From: Pinguiococcus pyrenoidosus
Taxonomy: Eukaryota > Sar > Pinguiophyceae > Pinguiochrysidales > Pinguiochrysidaceae
Assembly (NCBI GenBank): GCA_019677205.1
Contig: JAAMXY010004150.1
Coordinates: 1,742-12,162 of the forward strand
Length of the DNA: 10,421 nt
Direction of reading: 5' to 3'
Numbering within the stretch: position 1 is the first letter of the stretch; each line of letters starts with the position of its first letter. The position numbers and the translations under genes are program-made. This document shows positions 1 to 5,147 of this stretch, in pieces. Under the pieces are notes generated by a model. The model saw nothing but the letters and a program-made list of their open reading frames with translations, was not told the origin of the DNA and did no database searches.

Positions 1-156
1 GGCTCCAAGATCTTCGACATCGTCGGTTTCCTGACGAACGAGTACGGCCCCGACCTCATCGGTGGCACGCTTGCGGAGGTCGCGGGCATCGGCTCCTACG
101 TACGCAACTCCACCTACATTCTGTACCCGACCGGAGCTGGCGACTTCGAGTTCTAG
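1..156 (+). CDS. C-terminal end of an unrecognised protein (5' partial)
   Basis: Frame 1 is open from the first base to a TAG at 154-156, giving 51 residues that begin GSKIFDIVGFLTNEYGPD and end GAGDFEF. The stretch is rich in Gly and in alternating hydrophobic residues (IGGTLAEVAGIGSYV, then STYILYP), which suggests beta-strands at the end of a soluble or secreted protein, but I recognise no family. Codon use is GC-rich at third positions, like the confident genes further along, which supports real coding. The start and any upstream exons lie outside the window. An ATG in another frame at 62 opens an 85-codon shadow ORF that has no such support. Confidence 0.6.
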   Translation, partial: GSKIFDIVGFLTNEYGPDLIGGTLAEVAGIGSYVRNSTYILYPTGAGDFEF

Positions 157-657
157 GCAGCGACTAAGAACGCTGGCCAAGCAAGCGGTCTGGCCAGAAA
201 AGCTATGCGGAGTACTACTACGGTATTCCATCAAACTCGCGTCCTCACGCCCCGGGGGCATGGGCGGTGACGACTCCAAAAAGGGAAAAGGCCGCATATG
301 GCCGCATATGTATCCATAGTCAATGTATCATTATCTTGTCAATCTTGCCTGGTCCGCAAGCATCTCATCTTCAGTCCGTGTGGCATCTGCAAGGGGCTCC
401 GGCAACGGCGGCCGAAGTTGACGGAAGACGGAAAAGCGGTGTATCGGAGTTGGGTCCGGTCCGGACTGGTCCGGGCTGCAAGTCTAATGACAGACGGACG
501 GCAGAAACGCTTATCCAATCACGATCACGAACACAAGGAAATCTCTCACGTTCTCCCAATGCTGCGTCCGCAAAGCTGAATTGTTATTTATAAGAAATCT
601 AAATGAATATGAATTAGGCATATAACATATTTCAAAATTTCCGGTGTGGCACTCAAA

Positions 658-665
658 TTTGGCGC
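658..665 (+). promoter_or_regulatory. E2F-type site TTTGGCGC
   Basis: The sequence is an exact match to the E2F/DP consensus TTTSSCGC and extends to the near-palindrome TTTGGCGCCA. It lies 41 bp before the chosen RAD51C ATG at 707. E2F/DP factors drive S-phase and DNA-repair genes in plants, animals and many algae. The site match is seen; its function is inferred. Confidence 0.5.
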
Positions 666-682
666 CATTTTCTGGACGTTTG

Positions 683-690
683 TTTCCCGC
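683..690 (+). promoter_or_regulatory. Second E2F-type site TTTCCCGC
   Basis: This is a second exact TTTSSCGC match. It starts 25 bp after the first and ends 16 bp before the RAD51C ATG. Two same-orientation perfect sites this close are unlikely by chance: about one match per 8 kb is expected for this degenerate 8-mer at uniform base composition, somewhat more in GC-rich DNA. The pair also argues that translation starts at 707 and not at the upstream in-frame ATG at 644. Confidence 0.5.
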
Positions 691-706
691 GCTTTTCGCC
701 CTCGAG

Positions 707-2113
707 ATGACTTCTGAGAGGGAATCAGCGGCCAGGGACCGCCCGCTCAACACCTTGGGTAGTCTGAGTCTGTCGCAGACGCGTCTGCTGGAGCAGTACG
801 GTATTCGGACGGTGCGCGACCTGCGCGCGTCCAGCGCCGAAGCCGTTTGCGGCGCTCTGCAACTGTCATCCGAAGACGCAGAGCGTCTGAGTTGCGCACT
901 TAGAGACGCGACGCAATGCTTAGATAGAGATGCGCAGTCAGAGGTGCTGCTGGGCAAAACTGCGGCGGCGTTACATGTGGCAGAGCGGCGCCGAAAGCCG
1001 GTGATCAGTTTCATCCGCGAATTCGATCGTCTCTTGGGCGGCGGTTTGGCGTCTTCGGCCATCACAGAGCTCTGTGGCGTTCCTGGTGCCGGGAAGACGC
1101 AGGTGGCGATGCAGATCGCGGTGAATAGCACGATTCCGGCGCTCTTCGGCGGCGTCGAAGGAGAGGCCATCGTGTTGGACACCGAGGGGAACTTCATGCC
1201 CGAGCGGGTGGCGCAGATGGCGGAAGCCCTCCACCTCCACGTGCGGAACATCGCGAGAAAGAGCGCTTCGGAGGAGAAACAGAGGGCTTTGGACACGTTT
1301 CAGGTGGAAGATATCCTGAGAAAAATCCACGTGATCCGCTGCTACGACACCCTCGAGCAGGCGGCAGCCATCAAGGCCTTGCCGCGTCTCATCCAGAGAC
1401 GCAACGATCAGGTCCGTAAGCCTGAGCACTCTGTTTGCCTACGGGCATATTCCGATCGGCAGAAGCTGGGTAACGCAGCTCTGCCGCAGGTGCGGGCGGT
1501 GATCATCGACTCGATGGCGTTCCACTTTCGGCACAACTCCATGGCGGTGTCCAAGGCGATCCAGCGGTCCACCCGCTCCGATGCGGACAAGGAGAACAGC
1601 GGCCCAGACCTCCGAGGATCCGGCCTGAAGAGCGATACCTTCGGTGCCAAGTTTGCCGACCAAGCACATCGCTCCAGGGTGCTGGCGTCGCTGACGGCAG
1701 AGCTGAACCAGACGGCGCAACGGTACGGATTGGCCGTCGTGCTGATCAATCAGATGACGACGCGCATGTCAGACGGCGTGCGCGACAGCTCGGTGGCGAC
1801 AGATAGCACGTCTTCCAACCTTGTCCCTGCCCTCGGGGCAGCTTGGGCGCACGCAGCAACTCATCGCGTGCTGCTGCGCTTCCGAAGCGATGGCACCAGG
1901 GAGGCCATGCTTTTCAAGAGCGCCTCGAAGAAGAGCGGCGTTGCGTCCTTTCGGGTGTGCGCGCAAGGCGTCCGCGATGGCCATGAGTATGTCCCGTCGT
2001 CACACCGGAAGGAAGCGAAGAAGCGGGAGAGCGAAGATGCATGCCAGGACGGCGGGGACCCAGCAAAGCGCTTCAAGGAGGGAGAACGCCAGATGCTTTC
2101 GCCGCAAGCATGA
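707..2113 (+). CDS. RAD51C: RAD51C-like recombinase paralog, join(707..1411,1490..2113)
   Basis: Predicted DNA-dependent ATPase of the RecA/RAD51 family, RAD51C type, acting in the nucleus in homologous recombination and crossover resolution. A small N-terminal helical domain (about residues 12-65) resembles the RAD51 helix-hairpin-helix region. Walker A is GVPGAGKT (residues 124-131); Walker B is VRAVIIDS. RAD51C-type features are FGGVEGEAIVLDTEGNFM, the block ALDTFQVEDIL, INQMTT, and QGVRD near the end. The C terminus has spaced basic clusters (HRKEAKKRE, AKRFKEGER), a possible nuclear signal. A 78-nt segment (1412-1489) reads as a stop-free intron; removing it gives 442 residues and joins RRNDQ to VRAVIID as in the family (human RAD51C has 376). 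A further insertion of about 40 residues (about 1530-1670) remains. The ATG at 707 was chosen over 644 because the E2F-type sites lie between them and residues before it are unlike the family. Confidence 0.88.
   Translation: MTSERESAARDRPLNTLGSLSLSQTRLLEQYGIRTVRDLRASSAEAVCGALQLSSEDAERLSCALRDATQCLDRDAQSEVLLGKTAAALHVAERRRKPVISFIREFDRLLGGGLASSAITELCGVPGAGKTQVAMQIAVNSTIPALFGGVEGEAIVLDTEGNFMPERVAQMAEALHLHVRNIARKSASEEKQRALDTFQVEDILRKIHVIRCYDTLEQAAAIKALPRLIQRRNDQVRKPEHSVCLRAYSDRQKLGNAALPQVRAVIIDSMAFHFRHNSMAVSKAIQRSTRSDADKENSGPDLRGSGLKSDTFGAKFADQAHRSRVLASLTAELNQTAQRYGLAVVLINQMTTRMSDGVRDSSVATDSTSSNLVPALGAAWAHAATHRVLLRFRSDGTREAMLFKSASKKSGVASFRVCAQGVRDGHEYVPSSHRKEAKKRESEDACQDGGDPAKRFKEGERQMLSPQA
1412..1489 (+). 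other. Probable in-frame intron in RAD51C (78 nt, no stop)
   Basis: The segment starts GTCCGTAAG after CAG and ends CTGCCGCAG, in phase 0. It encodes 26 residues with no counterpart in RAD51C proteins, directly before Walker B. The donor GTCCGT is identical to that of the first intron of the EF-hand gene in this window (7357 on the minus strand). A weaker alternative is donor GTAAGC at 1416 with acceptor at 1478 (63 nt, also in frame). Retention would leave the reading frame open. Confidence 0.65.
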
Positions 2114-2649
2114 CAACAGATCACAGAGACGGAAACAACAAGTAGAACATCGAAGTAGGATGAAGAAGAAAATGATGATGAAGAGGAAGAAGAAAAAAGA
2201 AGGAAGAGAAAGACCAGGAAAAACGCTTTGACAACTTTGAAGGAGCATAGAAGTTTTGGGTTGGAAGGAGACCGCAGCTCGTCGCTTGGACACCCAATCT
2301 CTCCGCGAGACCACAACCCATGGTGCTCTATGACCCCGCAAAGCTGCGGACTGCGTTCGAGGCCCTTGGAGACGAGAACAGGAAAGAAAAGACGACGAGA
2401 CAACGAGGCAAAACCCAAAAACCCATCCAACATCCCACCTCGAAACTTCCGCTCAAGATCGATACCGCAAGAAACAGTTGAAGTCGGCGGCGAAGCTCTT
2501 GGACAGCGCACGCAAGGCGAAGCTCCGCTGGTTCGTCCAGGCGCCCCTCTCGTCCATCGCCCATCGCCCATCTTGCAGGGCTGTCGTGGCCAAGTAGAAA
2601 AGGCACTGGCAACGACCCTGGAAACGAGACTGGCGTCCGATACCTCAAA
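2114..2649. other. Intergenic spacer between RAD51C and grpE, with a purine tract
   Basis: No gene was recognised in these 536 bp. They should hold the RAD51C 3'UTR and the grpE promoter. From about 2152 to 2222 the plus strand is strongly purine-rich, with an uninterrupted 34-nt purine run at 2180-2213. Near 2554-2571 the sequence repeats CCATCGC. ORFs here (for example 2228-2758 plus, and long minus-strand frames) are low-complexity or mirror neighbouring genes. Confidence 0.6.
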
Positions 2650-3396
2650 ATGCTGTCGCTCAATCGCTGCGCCGGAGCGCTGCTGCTCTGCCTATGCCTT
2701 CCACGGGGAAACCTGCACTCGAGCGGCGCCCTGGCATTCTCTCCTAGGTGCCAGGTAGCGTCCCCCAGCAGGGGCGGCTCGTGGGCGCTTCGGATGGCGG
2801 AGGAAAGTCAGGCGGAAAATCAGGCAGAGGACAAGCCTGACGAGGGGAAGGACAAGGTGGACGACATCCTCAACACGCCGGTGTTCCTCAAGCGCAAGCT
2901 GGAGGTGCTCAAGCGCGAGAACGAGGACTTGAGCAAGCAGCTGGAAGCTGTGCCGCCGCTGGACGAGGAAGCGCAGCAGTGGCAGGAGAAGATTGACCGT
3001 CTGCAACGGGAGTTCGACATGGTGAGAGACCGAGCGGCACGGGAGATGGCCGAGGCCAACGTGGTGGCCCGCGTCGAGGTGCTGCGAGAGGTGCTCACGG
3101 TGACGGACAACTTCGACCGAGCGCGCAGCGCGGTGAACGCCGAGAGCACCGGGGCGATGGAAGTGGTGGCGCGCTACGACGAGCTGTTCCACAACATCCA
3201 GGAGGTGTTCAAGCAGCTCGGCATGGAGCAGGTGAAGACTGTGGGAGAGCCGTTCGACCCCAACTTGATGGAGGCCGTGCAGATGATGCCGTCTGACGAC
3301 TACGAGGAGGGCGTCGTCATGAGCGAGTACCAGACGGGCTTCCAGGTCGGCGACAAGAACGTCCGCCCCGCCTACGTCGTGGTGTCCGCCGGCTAG
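2650..3396 (+). CDS. grpE: GrpE nucleotide exchange factor, plastid-targeted
   Basis: GrpE releases ADP from Hsp70/DnaK in the chaperone cycle; here it probably serves stromal Hsp70 (compare CGE1 of green algae). The protein has 248 residues without introns. Residues 1-30 form a signal peptide (hydrophobic ALLLCLCL) ending ALA, followed by FSPRCQVASPSRGG, which matches the F-led bipartite presequence of complex plastids. About residues 51-70 are acidic linker. Residues 75-135 form the long dimerising coiled coil (LKRKLEVLKREN, DRLQREFDMVRDR). The C-terminal beta-domain carries GEPFDPNLMEAVQM and ends VRPAYVVVSAG, as expected for GrpE. The ATG at 2650 was chosen because it gives the complete signal peptide. 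The gene is convergent with FBPase, with 47 bp between stop codons. A mitochondrial location is less likely given the presequence. Confidence 0.93.
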   Translation: MLSLNRCAGALLLCLCLPRGNLHSSGALAFSPRCQVASPSRGGSWALRMAEESQAENQAEDKPDEGKDKVDDILNTPVFLKRKLEVLKRENEDLSKQLEAVPPLDEEAQQWQEKIDRLQREFDMVRDRAAREMAEANVVARVEVLREVLTVTDNFDRARSAVNAESTGAMEVVARYDELFHNIQEVFKQLGMEQVKTVGEPFDPNLMEAVQMMPSDDYEEGVVMSEYQTGFQVGDKNVRPAYVVVSAG

Positions 3397-3443
3397 CCGC
3401 GCTCAAAACCGAACAAGATTTGCTGGTGGCCACGCCTGTCTGT

Positions 3444-4670
3444 CTATCCTCTGAGATACTGCTCTAGCAACTCCACCTCATCCGGCGAGCCGACGAAGAA
3501 CGGGATCCGCTCGTGCACTTCCTTGGGGGCGCGGTTCAGGATCCTCCCCTGGCCGTCGCTGCCGACGCCTCCGGCCTGCTCAATCAAGAAACTAATCGGA
3601 ATCGCCTCGTACAGGATGCGGAGCTTGCCCTTGGGCTTGTTCACCGTGCCGGGGTACCCGAAGATGCCCCCTCTCAAAAGAATGGTGTGCACGTCTGCCG
3701 CCAACGCGCCCTGGTACCGCGCGGTGTAGCGCCGCTGCAGCGGCCCGGTGCCCCGCTTCAGGTCGTCTACATACTTCATCATCGCCGGCTCCCACTCGTA
3801 GTAGTTTCCCTCGTTGAAGCTGTAGATGTTGCCATGCTTGGGCACGCGAATGTTCTCGTGCTGCAGCACAAACTCGCCGCGCTCCGCGTCGAAGCTGAAG
3901 GCGTTGACGCCGCGGCCCGTGGACAGCACCAGCGTGGTGCTGGAGCCGTAGAGGCAGTAGCCCGCCGCCAGCAGCTCGGAGCCCCGCTGGAACAGCGCCT
4001 GCTCCCAGTCCTCATCCGCCGCGCCTTCCGGCCTCCGATAGATGCCAAAGATCGTGCCGGCACTCAGGCCGGAGTCGATGTTGGCAGAGCCGTCCAGCGG
4101 GTCGAAGACCACTGCGAAGTCGCCCGAGAACGCGGCGTTCTCCAGCACATGGCGACACAGCTGCGGCACATCTTCCTCCTCGGACGCCACGCAGGCCACA
4201 CTGCCGCCGGCGCAGATGGTGGCCTTGAGGATGCGGTTGGTCACCACGTCCAACTTCTTCTGGTCCTCGCCCTGCACGTTCACCATGGCCTGTCCGCGAG
4301 ACTCCTCGAACATGCCGTCCAGGTCATACCCCGCGGAGTTGCGCACCAGCTCGCTGATGGACTTGCACGCGTTGGCCAGCGCCTGCAACGTGGGTCGCAG
4401 CGCGTCCACCTTGGGCGCCATGAAGGCCTCTATCTCCATGAAGCGCGCGAAGCTCTTCACGCTGTGTTTGGCGCGTCTGGCGCGCAGAGGGTCCGACACC
4501 AGGGCGCCGCTGTCGTCCGCCACATACTGCTGCTGCGGGAAGTTGTCCAGCGACGCGTCGGTGCCGGACCTGCGACTCCACAGGGCGCTTCTGGGAGCTC
4601 TCACGTGCGGCGCGGTCACCAAAGCGTGCGCCAGTCCGCCGGAGAGGCCCAAGATCACCAGCGCGCGCAT
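3444..4670 (-). CDS. FBP: Fructose-1,6-bisphosphatase, plastid-targeted, lacking redox loop cysteines
   Basis: Hydrolyses fructose 1,6-bisphosphate to fructose 6-phosphate (Calvin cycle or gluconeogenesis). The product is 408 residues from ATG 4670 with no introns. An in-frame ATG at 4706 would add 12 residues (MRPVRCLQRRCT) that spoil the signal peptide, so 4670 is preferred. Residues 1-16 (MRALVILGLSGGLAHA) are a signal peptide, followed by the Arg/Ser-rich transit segment LVTAPHVRAPRSALWSRRSG. Metal and active-site motifs: GEDQKKLD (134-141), SEEED (163-167), DPLDGSANID (190-199, usually GSSNID), NEGNY (286-290), YEAIP (354-358). The regulatory loop after FGIY (about 211-231, RRPEGAADEDWEQALFQRG) has no cysteine, unlike thioredoxin-regulated chloroplast FBPase I, so it resembles the redox-insensitive plastid type (cpFBPII) or cytosolic forms. 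Substrate specificity (FBPase rather than SBPase) is well supported by these motifs. Confidence 0.94.
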   Translation of the reverse strand: MRALVILGLSGGLAHALVTAPHVRAPRSALWSRRSGTDASLDNFPQQQYVADDSGALVSDPLRARRAKHSVKSFARFMEIEAFMAPKVDALRPTLQALANACKSISELVRNSAGYDLDGMFEESRGQAMVNVQGEDQKKLDVVTNRILKATICAGGSVACVASEEEDVPQLCRHVLENAAFSGDFAVVFDPLDGSANIDSGLSAGTIFGIYRRPEGAADEDWEQALFQRGSELLAAGYCLYGSSTTLVLSTGRGVNAFSFDAERGEFVLQHENIRVPKHGNIYSFNEGNYYEWEPAMMKYVDDLKRGTGPLQRRYTARYQGALAADVHTILLRGGIFGYPGTVNKPKGKLRILYEAIPISFLIEQAGGVGSDGQGRILNRAPKEVHERIPFFVGSPDEVELLEQYLRG

Positions 4671-5147
4671 CGTACAGCGCCGCTGAAGACAGCGCACAGG
4701 CCGCACAGGCGCTTAGCAGCTGAGTCTAGCGGATGGAGAGCGGGACACGGAGGGCATGTGCATCTAAAGCGCTTTTGAAGGCGGATTTTGGCGTTTGAAC
4801 CGTCGGATAGTGACGCTCTTTCACTGAATTGCTTGAATTGCGATGGGCTCCATATTGGGGGTACTGCGGGATAATGAAGAATGGAATTGGATAGAACGTA
4901 TATTGTTGAAGTTTGATATGAATATTCCAATATGGTGGGAAGGATTGAAATTGGACTTAGCGTATTGAGGCAGAAATGAGCGAAATTGACGTGAAGTGCT
5001 CTCTTGCGCACGCGTTGCGATACCAAAAGCTCCTATCCTATAGCTGATGATGATTCTGAGCAATGGCTCTTCAGTGGTATTCTGTTGCAAACGCCACTCT
5101 CGTCTTTCTTTCTTGCTTTGGTTTTTGGGGCTTTTTACCGGATGTGT
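4671..5147. other. Intergenic spacer upstream of FBPase
   Basis: These 477 bp lie between the 3' end of the minus-strand EF-hand gene and the 5' end of the minus-strand FBPase gene, so they should hold the 3'UTR of the former and the promoter of the latter. An AT-rich patch at about 4840-4960 (with AATATTCCAATATGG) stands out from the GC-rich surroundings. TTTGGCGTTTGAA at about 4787 is one base off the E2F consensus. I see no gene or RNA. Confidence 0.55.

Larger units (their letters stand above)
157..706. other. Intergenic spacer with RAD51C promoter region
   Basis: This 550-bp stretch holds no convincing gene. It must carry the 3'UTR of the first gene and the promoter and 5'UTR of RAD51C. 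Visible structure: a perfect 10-bp tandem duplication (GCCGCATATG) at 291-310; GGTCCGG-type short repeats at about 451-474; and an AT-rich island at about 580-640 that includes TATTTATAAG near 585-594, a possible TATA-like element. Two E2F-type sites follow and are listed separately. ORFs crossing the region are short and uneven in composition. Confidence 0.6.

Noticed and set aside
644-706. Upstream in-frame ATG for RAD51C
   Set aside because: The 21 extra residues (MWHSNLAPF and onward) match nothing in the family and would place both E2F-type sites inside coding DNA. The ATG at 707 is preferred.
511-1296. 261-codon minus-strand ORF over the RAD51C 5' half
   Set aside because: It mirrors the RAD51C coding frame, has Ser/Arg/Ala-rich composition without motifs, and ends in the intergenic spacer.
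1861-2571. 236-codon minus-strand ORF with a Phe/Ser-rich hydrophobic patch resembling a membrane segment
   Set aside because: The patch is the complement of the purine-rich tract near 2152-2222, and the rest mirrors RAD51C or spacer DNA.
3513-4778. 421-codon plus-strand ORF opposite the FBPase gene
   Set aside because: It is an antisense shadow of a GC-rich gene. Its product is dominated by Ala, Arg, His, Val and Gln with no domain, whereas the minus strand encodes a complete FBPase.
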